Shown: piece after piece, positions 1 to 11,663 of the stretch | Layout of the letters: each line of letters starts with the position of its first letter | Position numbering within the stretch: the stretch's first letter is position 1 | NCBI GenBank assembly: GCA_051294375.1 | Contig: CM119265.1 | Coordinates: 3,285,640-3,349,639, forward strand | Length of the DNA stretch: 64,000 nucleotides | Reading direction: 5' to 3' | Source of the DNA: Paraspadella gotoi | Taxonomy: Eukaryota > Chaetognatha | The notes under the pieces: generated by a model | The model's database searches: none | Told to the model about the DNA's origin: nothing | Seen by the model: only the letters and a program-made list of their open reading frames with translations | Position numbers and translations under genes: made by a program

Positions 1-317
1 NNNNNNNNNNNNNNNNNNNNNNNNNNNNNNNNNNNNNNNNNNNNNNNNNNNNNNNNNNNNNNNNNNNNNNNNNNNNNNNNNNNNNNNNNNNNNNNNNNNN
101 NNNNNTATTCGAATGTGAATCGAAGAGGTTGCGAGATCGAAGAGAGAGAGAGAGGGAGAGAGAGATATAGAAAGAGAGAGACAGAGAGAGAAACAGAGAA
201 AAAGAGAAAGAGAGTGAGAGACAGAGATGACGAGAGCGAGAGACAGAATGGCCCCCTTAAAACGTTTAATTGAAACTAATTGAGAAAGAAATCAAATATC
301 GAGGAAAAGTGGATTTT

Positions 318-355
<38 letters not shown>

Positions 356-1112
356 TTCTCCCTCTCGCTCTCTCGTCTGAACCTTCGAAATAATAAAAAA
401 ACACGCCATCTCAGCGCTCAGTCTCTCTCTTTCTCTGGCTGATTCATAGGCATCTGGTGTCTCTCAGTCTCACTCTCGTTTTTCCTTTCTATTTCCTTTT
501 CTTCTTTTGGAAAAGTCTTTCATTGTCTTTTTCGCCTTAAAATTGAAACTTTTGAAAAAACTTGAGACGGGAATCGAGACANNNNNNNNNNNNNNNNNNN
601 NNNNNNNNNNNNNNNNNNNNNNNNNNNNNNNNNNNNNNNNNNNNNNNNNNNNNNNNNNNNNNNNNNNNNNNNNNNNNNNNNNNNNNNNNNNNNNNNNNNN
701 NNNNNNNNNNNNNNNNNNNNNNNNNNNNNNNNNNNNNNNNNNNNNNNNNNNNNNNNNNNNNNNNNNNNNNNNNNNNNNNNNNNNNNNNNNNNNNNNNNNN
801 NNNNNNNNNNNNNNNNNNNNNNNNNNNNNNNNNNNNNNNNNNNNNNNNNNNNNNNNNNNNNNNNNNNNNNNNNNNNNNNNNNNNNNNNNNNNNNNNNNNN
901 NNNNNNNNNNNNNNNNNNNNNNNNNNNNNNNNNNNNNNNNNNNNNNNNNNNNNNNNNNNNNNNNNNNNNNNNNNNNNNNNNNNNNNNNNNNNNNNNNNNN
1001 NNNNNNNNNTTTTAAATTTCTTTCCTTTCCTTTCCTTTATTTCTGTTTCTCCTTCATTCGCCTTCGGGTGAAATCGCTCGTCCGTTTCGTCAACGTCATC
1101 GGCGTCTTCATT

Positions 1113-1146
<34 letters not shown>

Positions 1147-1700
1147 NNNNNNNNNNNNNNNNNNNNNNNNNNNNNNNNNNNNNNNNNNNNNNNNNNNNNN
1201 NNNNNNNNNNNNNNNNNNNNNNNNNNNNNNNNNNNNNNNNNNNNNNNNNNNNNNNNNNNNNNNNNNNNNNNNNNNNNNNNNNNNNNNNNNNNNNNNNNNN
1301 NNNNNNNNNNNNNNNNNNNNNNNNNNNNNNNNNNNNNNNNNNNNNNNNNNNNNNNNNNNNNNNNNNNNNNNNNNNNNNNNNNNNNNNNNNNNNNNNNNNN
1401 NNNNNNTCTCTCTCTCTCTCTCTCTCCATTAAAATGTCATCTCAGGTTGAACTCCACAAATAAAATTATTACACTCTCCTTTCATCTGAATCATTTCTAG
1501 ATTATCTCAGTAAATGTGTCACCATTACGAGCCCACAATAATGCAGTTCAAAACATCCTCGTTCAAAACTATTTAGTCATATAAAACAATTTTTCAAACC
1601 GATTCGTTCAACATTCTCTCATCAAAAACACACTTTGCAGACTCGTATTAAAAAAAAAAAAGGAAAGTCGAACCAAAAAAATTCACTGTGCCGACTCCCG

Positions 1701-1961
1701 ATGGGACAGAAGTTTTCGCGTCAGAGAAATCGCGAGGGAAAATACAGTGTGGCGAAACGAGAGCGAGAAGTTTTCGGTTTCGACGGCGTCGGCAGCGTCG
1801 GCAACGTCGGCAGTAGTGTCGGCGCCGGAGAGAGCTTGGCCACAATGTGCCGGAGCGAGAGATTCGCCGGGACGCGGCTGTTTCCGGCGGATTGCCGGAA
1901 AAGGCGATGGAGCGTGTGGGGAAGAAAGAGAGTCACGGAAAACGGCGTTGGGAGATATAGA
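1701..1961 (+). other. Candidate first coding exon of the RhoGEF, possibly myristoylated
   Basis: The ATG at 1701 opens a frame that reaches the donor AGA|GTGAGT at 1961/1962 in phase 0. The next acceptor is a CAG-CAG pair at 2304-2309, also phase 0 and in frame with the conserved exon 2. The predicted start MGQKFS fits the MGxxxS pattern of N-myristoylated proteins. This is inference only: the segment has no recognisable domain and could be 5' UTR, with translation starting at 2352. Confidence 0.4.
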
Positions 1962-1972
1962 GTGAGTTTTGA

Positions 1973-2041
<69 letters not shown>

Positions 2042-4806
2042 AGTTGCTCTGGATCGCTTTGTATCGCTTTAATTTGTTTGGGATCGCTTTGCACAGCAAT
2101 ATTTCCATTTATTACAATTTTCTCTGATTGCTTTTCTTCGCGGTATTTAAAATTGCTTGTCTTACATTTATCGATCTTCGGGATTGCTTGCTAACGAGAC
2201 AACTAATAACAAATTAACTATAATATAACGCATGATAATAATAATTCAGGATTTTTTAAGAATGAGACTTTAATCTATTCAAACTTCTTCTACTCTTGTT
2301 CTACAGCAGATTTCCCACGAATTTGAAGACTCTCTCCACGCCCACCACATCATGGCCACTTCCTTCGACCACAACGGCTCCGGCCACCGCCTCCTTCACC
2401 ATCCCGACCCCCGCATCCTCGACACCGCCTCCGCCTCCGCCAACTCCGTCGTCGACGCCCCCAACGTCTCGTCGGAAGGCGTAGACGTCGGTCTTACCCT
2501 TTTCGATCTAACCGAGGCTTCGCTCAAGGTAAGTCTTAGGGTTAACAGTCTCGCTTCTTACTTTTTTCAATCCTTCATTCATTCATTCATTCATTCATTC
2601 ATTCATTCATTCATTCATTCATTCATTCATTCATTCATTCATTCATTCATTCATTCATTCAATTCTTTCCCCATTTATCCCTTCATCCAAACCCTCCCCC
2701 CCCACAGGAGCACCACAACAGCAAGAAGCGCCACCCCTCCTCCTCCGCATCCTCCTCCAAAGGCTCAGACGTGACGGACCGGAAATCCGCCCACGAGACG
2801 GAGACCGAATCCTACGAGACGGCGTCGTCCGGCTCTTCCGGTCTCTTGCGCCATCTCTCGGCCCCGACGACGGCTTTGGGCGTCGTCTCCGAGCGGCGCT
2901 TCCACGCCGTCGGTCCCGGGATCGAGATGGCGCAGGGACGCCGGGAAGAGAGCGGCCTGGAGGAAGAGACGACGACGCCGGGCGAAATCGAGTCGGCGTC
3001 GTCGTACGAACGGCGTCGCGGATCCAGCGCCGGTAGCCTCAAACCGGCGCCTAAAATCTCCAAATCCCATCACATAATCCAGAAAAGTCAAAAAAGGATC
3101 GATCAGAATCTGGCGTCGATCGCCGCCGCCACCGCCGCCGCAGTAGCGGCAGCGCCGGTTTTCGATCCTCGGCGCGGTTTCGCTCCGGCGTCGCAGCAAC
3201 AACAGCTTCAGCAAATGAGGGTCCCCCAGCAATTCCCTTCGCAATACTCGTCCGAAGTCTCTCTCTTTTCCGCAAACTTTAACCAGTTGCATACGATGCC
3301 GCAACAGCACTCCTTGCTGCAGCCTCAGTTGCCGCAACATCACGTTTACGAGTCTCTAGAACCTGGTCACCTCAGTCTGCCTTGTGATACGAACAATAAC
3401 GACGCCGACGACTCCAAGGCGTCCAGGCAGCAACAGCAGAGGCATTCGTTGCGGCGAGTGCAACAGCAAGCCCCCATGCAGCAACATTTGCCCAAGATGC
3501 AGCAAGGGAAAGGTCGGGACTCGATCGCGCCCGAAGTCTCCTCGACGTCATCGTCCTCGACAATCCTCCACGGGAAAGGTGAGTTTGTTTGATGGAGTTG
3601 GATGGAGAGGTGATGATGTTGTTGTTGACGGTGCTGTTGAAAGNNNNNNNNNNTGATGATGATGATGATGATGATGATGATCACGAAAATGACGAAAAGA
3701 AAAGAAATAACTAAAAAATAATCTCCATCTTACTCGCTCTCTCTCTCTCTCTATCTGTCTATCTCTCTCTCCATCTTTCTTCTTCCCTCATGACCCATCT
3801 GAGCAGCTGCGAGCTAAAAATAAAAAAATGATACTGACCCCGAAAGTGAGCAAACATCGCAGTCGCCGCCTCGTTCATGAAAANNNNNNNNNNNNNNNNN
3901 NNNNNNNNNNNNNNNNNNNNNNNNNNNNNNNNNNNNNNNNNNNNNNNNNNNNNNNNNNNNNNNNNNNNNNNNNNNNNNNNNNNNNNNNNNNNNNNNNNNN
4001 NNNNNNNNNNNNNNNNNNNNNNNNNNNNNNNNNNNNNNNNNNNNNNNNNNNNNNNNNNNNNNNNNNNNNNNNNNNNNNNNNNNNNNNNNNNNNNNNNNNN
4101 NNNNNNNNNNNNNNNNNNNNNNNNNNNNNNNNNNNNNNNNNNNNNNNNNNNNNNNNNNNNNNNNNNNNNNNNNNNNNNNNNNNNNNNNNNNNNNNNNNNN
4201 NNNNNNNNNNNNNNNNNNNNNNNNNNNNNNNNNNNNNNNNNNNNNNNNNNNNNNNNNNNNNNNNNNNNNNNNNNNNNNNNNNNNNNNNNNNNNNNNNNNN
4301 NNNNNNNNNNNNNNNNNNNNNNNNNNNNNNNNNNNNNNNNNNNNNNNNNNNNNNNNNNNNNNNNNNNNNNNNNNNNNNNNNNNNNNNNNNNNNNNNNNNN
4401 NNNNNNNNNNNNNNNNNNNNNNNNNNNNNNNNNNNNNNNNNNNNNNNNNNNNNNNNNNNNNNNNNNNNNNNNNNNNNNNNNNNNNNNNNNNNNNNNNNNN
4501 NNNNNNNNNNNNNNNNNNNNNNNNNNNNNNNNNNNNNNNNNNNNNNNNNNNNNNNNNNNNNNNNNNNNNNNNNNNNNNNNNNNNNNNNNNNNNNNNNNNN
4601 NNNNNNNNNNNNNNNNNNNNNNNNNNNNNNNNNNNNNNNNNNNNNNNNNNNNNNNNNNNNNNNNNNNNNNNNNNNNNNNNNNNNNNNNNNNNNNNNNNNN
4701 NNNNNNNNNNNNNNNNNNNNNNNNNNNNNNNNNNNNNNNNNNNNNNNNNNNNNNTACTTTTCCTTACCTTCCAATAATTTTGCCATAACTTAATTCTTAA
4801 AAAGGG

Positions 4807-4842
<36 letters not shown>

Positions 4843-5894
4843 TCTCTCTCTGTCTTTAACTCTTTTATTTCTATATTTACACAAGCTTCTACCAGAGATT
4901 CTAACCGTTTCCATCCGATCAGCCCTAACCAGGGATCCCGAGGACAACCGCCCCGGATTCCAACATTAATGCCCCTACCCCTTACAATACTCTTTACCCT
5001 TACCTCTTTCAATGCCCCTCCTCCTTACAAAGTACTCACCTTACAAAGGCCCTACCTTCGTTCATGTCAACTGTTTACTCAAGCTTTTTACCCCCAAAAA
5101 ATACGTCTTTTATTTTCTCTCTTTTCCAAGAATTTTTATCCCACTCACTCTCTTTCTCAGTTTTCATCGCTCTCCCTCTCTTTCTCTGTCTCCATCTTTC
5201 ACCCCTTTTCTCTCTCTCTCCCCGAGAAAATTGGCGCCAAAAACTGTTTTCGGGTACACATCTCTTTTTTTGGAGAGACTGAAGATAAGACTCCATTTTT
5301 TGAAGGCAACGGAGATCCTGCATTTAAGTGGTTAGATGAAAAAACAAAAACAAAAAGGAAAAAAAAAAAAAAACGAGGGAGAGAGAGAGAAAAAGAAAGA
5401 GAGAGAGAGAGAGAGACACCCCCAAAAAATAGATTATATCTCAGATAAAAACTTTTTTTGTTCACTGGTTTTGAAACAAAAAAAAAATTTCCTTCAAATC
5501 GGCTGGCCGTGAAAATCGGGCTTTCAAAAGATCGCCAGATCTAGCAAGGGGGGGAGGGTAAAGCGGTTCCCCCTTTTTGTGTCCAACCCCCTCGGCTCTC
5601 CCCCCTTCTCTCTCTCTCTCTTCTCCCCCCCTTTTTTTCCTTTGGGGTCGGGAATTTCTGTGCGTTGGCTCCACACTCGGAGAGAGAGAGAAGAGAGAGA
5701 GCGACGAGAGAGGAGGAGAGAGAGGAGAGAGAGAGAGAGAGAGAGACTAGTGAGAGCAGAGAGAGATGTAGTCAAAAAGCGGCGGCGACGGCTGCTCCCG
5801 CTGCCGCTGCGGCGGTATTTCGTCGCGGCCATGGGCCTTCCATTCCTCTACTCTCTCTCTCTCTCTGTGAGGCTCTCTCTTCTCTTCCTCCTCA

Positions 5895-5932
<38 letters not shown>

Positions 5933-7925
5933 CTCTCGGGTGTTTGTTCTACTCTGTCTCAAAACCGACGTGAGTGATTTTTGAAAAGAATCCTCCTGAC
6001 GATTCGAAGCGACGGCGACTGCACGTTTTGGGGGGTTTCGCCGCACGTTCCATAGAGAGCAGAGAGAGAGAGAGAGAGAAGGAGACGAGAAGAGAGAGAG
6101 ACGAGAGAGAGAGAGACGGAGCGACGAAATGGCTTTGCCCCCAAATTTCCATTAATCATTTTTAAAAGTCCGACAGCGCTAAGTTTATGCGGCGTTAGCC
6201 CTGCACGGAGGAGAGAGAGAGAGAGAGAAATCTTCACGCAATGTCTCTCTCTCTTTTTTTTCGCGGGGGTACGAAACAATTTCTTGCCTCTCTCTCTCTC
6301 TCTCTCTGTCTCCCTCCCTTTTTTTAAAATCCGTGAAGGTTCTCCCAAGAACTTCACGATGAAGACCGGTTCGGGCCGCGTTCGTGAGCGTTGCGCGCCG
6401 GTTCACAACGACAACAACCTTCTACGCGATTTAAATGCCTTTGTAACCCTCCGTCAACGGTTGTGGAAACGATTAATTTTGGTCTCTGGCGACGGAAATA
6501 GGTCGTTTCTACTGCTAGCAGGAAATTCGATCCATAACGAAGGAGGAAAAAAAATTTTTTTGGGGAAAGAAAAGAAATGAGGAAATTAAGTCTTTTGAAA
6601 GGAGATTTGAAAGAGATTTGAGGGATGAATCGGAGTAGACAGTATGAGTTAAAGGTGAGTTTTATACGAAGTTAGAAAAGTACAGTTTTTGAAAAGCTTT
6701 TAACGTGAAGTTGTGGTGCGAGGGATTGCTGATTGAAGATAGCCTTTCGGGTGGATTGGGTTATATCTTTGTACATATTTTAAGAAAACTGATACCGAAT
6801 TAAGTTGTTTTGAAATAAAATAGTAATATTGAATTGAGAGAACTAAAAGTAAGGTCTTGTCGACTGAGTGAGTCGAGAAATCGCGCGCCAAGAGAGAGAG
6901 AAAGAACGAAACAGAGAAAGAGAGAGAGAGTGAGAAATACCGGATTAACGGTCCGTAATTTTGACGGATTTGCGGCGGAAATCCTGGGGAGAGCGAGTGT
7001 TCAAGAGAGTGAGAGAATGAGAGAGAGAGAGACGTTTTCGGAGACGATGAAAGCAAAGGAAGGAATTACGACGGTTCCGAATTCCGGAATCGAATTTAGG
7101 CGCATAAGATTTGAATGAATCACGAATCCTGTTAACCATGATAGAAAGAAATACGTGATCCTGATTCATCTATCGTTAAATCTGTGAACATCGTTTTCAC
7201 AAAATGTTGGATTGATGAATCAAACTTCAAGAATTACGAAATTCGGTCGAAGCGATAAAGTTTCCGGATTTTATCGGCGAATTCGTCATTGTCTCCAGAC
7301 TCGAACCAAGAGAGAATATTAAGCCTCGGGTTTTCGGCGACGAAGATCGACTTGAGCCGACCTGACCCAACCTGAGCTGAACTTACCCAAAACTCGAGCC
7401 TAACTGATCCCAGCAATACCGTCGCGTGGGGATAAGAGCTTAATCGTTAAGTGAACTCGGGAGAGAGGAAGAGTAATCTTCGATCCTTAATTTAATTAAT
7501 TTCCTAGATTAGTTCGTAAATTTATTTAATTTAATTTTATCATTAGTGTCACTTTTTTTACGAGTTAATAAGTACTACTTTAGTTTGTTTTTGTTTTTTT
7601 ATTACATATTACGTTACATATTATATTGGTTTACCTGTTTTTTTGGTTAGCGTCTTAATAAATCAAAACAAGGCCGAGTTACTGCCAGAGCCTCTATCAA
7701 CATTTTCATTGTGCATCGAGTTTTATTCAGCAAATTCCGTTGAAAGTCTTCGATGGGTTAGAAAAAAAAATATCGGCGCCTAAACTTAAAAATGAAAAAA
7801 AAAGGGGAAAAAAAAAGATTTAGAAAAAAAAAAACTTGGTTCATTGTTTCCCTTGAGTCGGCGAGGGTGAAAGAATTTAAAAACTATTTAAGGACCCACG
7901 GATCGAGATATGGGGTGTTTGCTCT

Positions 7926-8008
<83 letters not shown>

Positions 8009-8133
8009 CCGGAAAATGGTATTTCTTTTTTCTTTTTTTTTAAGCGATGGATTCAGAGATCACGTGATACTTCTGACTGAAGTTTCCTTCTTCTATTGTT
8101 GGGACAACAGATTCAAACTCTTGATAACATTGT

Positions 8134-8226
<93 letters not shown>

Positions 8227-8390
8227 CGTTCTCACACACACACCATAACAGTCGGGGGACAGAGAGGATACAATAAATTCTCACGTCCGCTGAATATGAA
8301 TGGTTGTCTCTCTGTCTCTATCTTTCTCTCTCTCCCTCTCTCTCTTTACAACGAGGAAAAGACTAAAGATGAGGAAGATTATAACGGCGA

Positions 8391-8429
<39 letters not shown>

Positions 8430-11400
8430 TTACGAAATGTCGACCACAGAAAAATTTCGTCATCTCAATTTTTTTTGAAAGATGAAACTTGCAAGTTGAA
8501 AGATGAATTTTATCTTTTCTCGGTCGAATTTCATCCCGGAATCTAATCTTCCTTCAGGTCAACTCAAGCTGTCTCTCTACGTCAACTGCGGCCTGTTGAC
8601 CATCCACATCATCCAAGCCAAACACCTCACCAGCGCCGTCTACAAGACTTGCAGCGCCTACGTCCGTTTGTCATTGGTGCCAGATCAAACGCAACGGACT
8701 CATTGCAAAACGCCAGTTGCATTCGGCAGCAATAATCCGGTCTTCGACAGAAAGTTCTCATTGTAAGTTTAATTTAGATTCAGTATCTGTCTAGAAATAT
8801 AATTTTCAGAAATAAACACTAATTAAATAAATAAATATATATATCTATTTGGTCAAACAATTATCTTGTCATTATTCACACTTCTCTCTTCCCTTCCCAA
8901 ATTCCAGCGAGCTCCTTCAAGAGGACATTCGTAAACGTCTTCTCATTTCCATCTGGAACAAAGATCCTTCCCTCGGACCCAACTCTGAGTTCATGGGCTG
9001 CATGTCATTCGGCATGAAACACCTGCTCAACAACAACAACAACAACAACAACAACAAAAGCAACGCCCTCGAAGATGGCGCCATTTCCGGCTGGTATCAT
9101 CTCCTCTCCGAAAAGGTCGGGCGCCACAAGCATCTCCAAGCCGCCCATTCTCGCCAGCGCCAAGGCCCCGCCAAGATGATGCCGGTCCTTCAGCAAATGC
9201 AGCAACAGCAAAAAGGCGGCTCTCTGCAGCACCAGCAGCGGCCCCGCGTCAACGCCGCCGCCAACGCCGTCGCCCGCGCCCTTCGCTCGACAGCTGGCTG
9301 TCTCGGCGGCGACGACGCCGCCCGTCGATCGTGCAGCCGCCCGTCCAGCCGATCGGGCAGCGACAGCGACGACCCAGATCGCTGCCGCGTCGACGCGGGT
9401 CTTCGCTTCGAAGAACTCTCTCCGGGCGAGCAGCTGCGGCAGCAGGCTGTGGCGCGAATGCTGCGTAACGAAGTCAATTACATCCGGTCTTCTGTGCAGG
9501 GCATCCATCAATTCTCTCGTCCGCTCCGAACGCGACTTATCTCAGCCGAAGAGCATCTCCTTCTCTTCCAAAACATCGAGAAACTCGTGGCCATCTCAGA
9601 GTTTCACGTGCAAGAGCTGCTTTCCTCCGCGCTACCTTACGCGGCCCCGATCGAGCATCATTCCCATCCGGGCGGGGCACCACCGCCTCACCCTCACCTC
9701 CACCATCCCCGACCCGAAGGCTTCGTCGACAATCCCGGGAAGATCTATATTTCCAAGTTGGATCTCCTCGTCTCCGCCTACGATAACTATTGTCGAGGCC
9801 TCTCGGACGCGCGAACTCTCCTCGAGTCTCTCGTCCACTCGGACTCCAACTTCACCGCCTTTTTGAGGGAGTGCTTGAAGGTGAGAGCAGGCTTTCGAAT
9901 TATTATCATAGAATTCGTCGTTTAATGTCAAAACTTATGGAAGTTTTAGAGTCAGTTAAAACGAAATTATATAATAAAATTAACTATCAATGTTTATTAA
10001 GCGATGACTTGAGATATGACATGACATGACTTGACATGACACCAATCTAATGACGCATCTCCCTCCTTCAGGTCGGTGACGAAAATGACATCGAGCTCTA
10101 CATCTGTCGCCCCGTCGAACACTTCGAAGAGCTCATCCAAGATCTTCGTCGGGTCCACTCGCTGACCCCGCGACGCCATCCTGATTACGACGATCTCACC
10201 TTCGTCGTCCAGGGTCTCGAGGCGGCGCTGGAACGAATCCGCGCCGCCGCATCGGCGCAGGCGTCGGAATCCGTCTCCGCGTCGACGGAAGCGGCGCCGC
10301 TGCGGCCTCCTCAGCCGCTGCCTCAGCTGCACGTCGCATCCGCCCCGGTCTCCTCTTCCTCTTCCTCTTCCTCGTCTCCTTCCAAACTTTTCCTCCGTTC
10401 GGCTCGATCGGCTCCTTGTCTCGTCGAACCCGCGCGACATCCCGAGCGAACGCGGCCGTCCTCGCGCGCCGCTGCGGACGAACGTGGCTCCGTCGATCGG
10501 GCGGCGTCGGTTGCGTCGTCGACGAGCCGTTCCGGAGAGGAGGAGACGAGGGAGAGGGAGACGGAAGAGGAGGAGAGGCGAGAGGCGGCGTCGAGGGTGT
10601 CGTCGAGGTCTTCGGGGATTTCGTCGCAACCCTCGATAGCGTCGTCGACGGGATTGTCCAAGGGAATCTCGGAAGTCGTTAAGAGGCTTCGGTTCGGAGA
10701 GAGAGTTAAGGTGAGATAAAGAGAGATAGAGAGGGAGATAAATCCTTCACCAATCAAAACCCTAAATAAATCATATCCTCAATCAATCAAACAAGTAAAC
10801 CCCAATATTAACCAATCAAATCCTTAAACATGAAATCCTAAACCAATCAAAAAACCTTAATCAACTTCTCCTCCTTTCTCCGATCAGCCTTTCCAACTTT
10901 CCGGCGCCGGACGTCATTTCGTTTTCGCCGGCGACGTCGAGAAATACGACGCCGATTCTCGAACTTGGGAGAAAGTTTTCGTCCTTCTTTTCTCCGACGT
11001 TGTCGTCTTCACCCGGCGCCAGGCCGACCAAGAGGCCGACGCCGGGACCGACAACGCCGACGAGACGGCGCCCTTGACCGTCGTGGAGGCGCCGCTCTTT
11101 CTCAGCGAAGTTTTGGCCTCGGATTTCGGGACGGAAGAGACGAGCGATTTCAGCATCGCCGTTTTGATGCCGGTGAGTGTCTATAATCTCATTTGCATAT
11201 AGTAGTGGCGGGGTTTGGGTCGAGTTCAATTCGGTAGTTATATCAATTCGTGGTTTCGAAATTGATTACTGACAATTGCGTAATTTGTTGAAAAGCAAAG
11301 CACAATGATAGAGAATAACCTATTAATGAATTTAATGAATTTAATTTAACTAATGAATTTAAGAACATCAATAAAATAATATAAACAACAATTAAGAAAG

Positions 11401-11663
11401 ATGTGTTATATAATTATCCATCTAATCGACTCTCTCCCCCTCAACAGCACTCCTCATCCTCCTCCTCCTCCTCCTCTTCCTCATCTTCTTTCCACGTCGT
11501 TCCAATCTGTCTTCGCGCTCCCTCCGCCGGCCGCAAGGAGACGTGGAAGGCGCACCTGAAGCATCTCCTCGAGCAGGTGCACGGATCGAGCCGAGTGGAG
11601 CAGGCGTTGGAGGAAGTGAAGTCTGAAGACGTCGTCGAGGATCCTAAAGCCACTCTGGTCTGA
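1701..11663 (+). CDS. C2-DH-PH Rho guanine nucleotide exchange factor (about 1,223 aa, 8 exons)
   Basis: Proposed exons: 1701-1961, 2307-2528, 2708-3578, 8558-8762, 8908-9880, 10072-10710, 10888-11172 and 11448-11663 (stop TGA). All junctions are GT-AG and all phases agree. Residues about 455-580 look like a C2 domain (GQLKLSLYVNCGLLTIHIIQ through GWYHLL). About 700-905 is a DH domain, with RNEVNYI at its start and YICRPVEHFEELIQDL in place of the usual PVQRI helix. About 1057-1205 is a PH domain (KVFVLLFSDVVVFTR). DH domains catalyse GDP release from Rho-family GTPases, and C2 and PH domains usually bring them to membranes. Some 150 Ser/Arg/Glu-rich residues separate DH from PH. The N-terminal third is Gln/Ser-rich and disordered-looking. 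Intron 3 is 5 kb and contains a gap, so an exon could be hidden there. Exon 1 is the weakest call; an alternative start is the ATG at 2352. I cannot name the orthologue. Confidence 0.82.
1973..2038 (+). repeat. (GA)n microsatellite in RhoGEF intron 1
   Basis: About 65 bp of nearly pure GA that starts roughly 12 nt after the 5' splice site at 1962. Confidence 0.95.
2575..2662 (+). repeat. (ATTC)n microsatellite in RhoGEF intron 2
   Basis: A perfect tetranucleotide array of about 22 units, 46 nt after the donor at 2529 and 45 nt before the acceptor at 2707. It makes up about half of this 179-bp intron. Confidence 0.95.
5560..6320. repeat. Compound GA/CT-rich low-complexity block in RhoGEF intron 3
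   Basis: Alternating purine-rich (GA) and pyrimidine-rich (CT) stretches, with short GC-rich islands near 5770-5835 and 5990-6050. Many overlapping frames cross it, but they encode only RE/SL repeats. No exon was recognised. The rest of the intron (3579-8557) holds the gaps at 3644-3653 and 3884-4754 and AT-rich sequence. Confidence 0.8.
7926..8428. repeat. GA, CT and GAC microsatellite cluster before the C2 exon
   Basis: (GA)n at about 7926-8006, (CT)n at about 8136-8222 and (GAC)n at about 8393-8428. All lie in RhoGEF intron 3, upstream of the acceptor at 8557. Confidence 0.93.

Noticed and set aside
507-1500. Long frames at the left edge
   Set aside because: They are mostly runs of N flanked by GTC and TC repeats.
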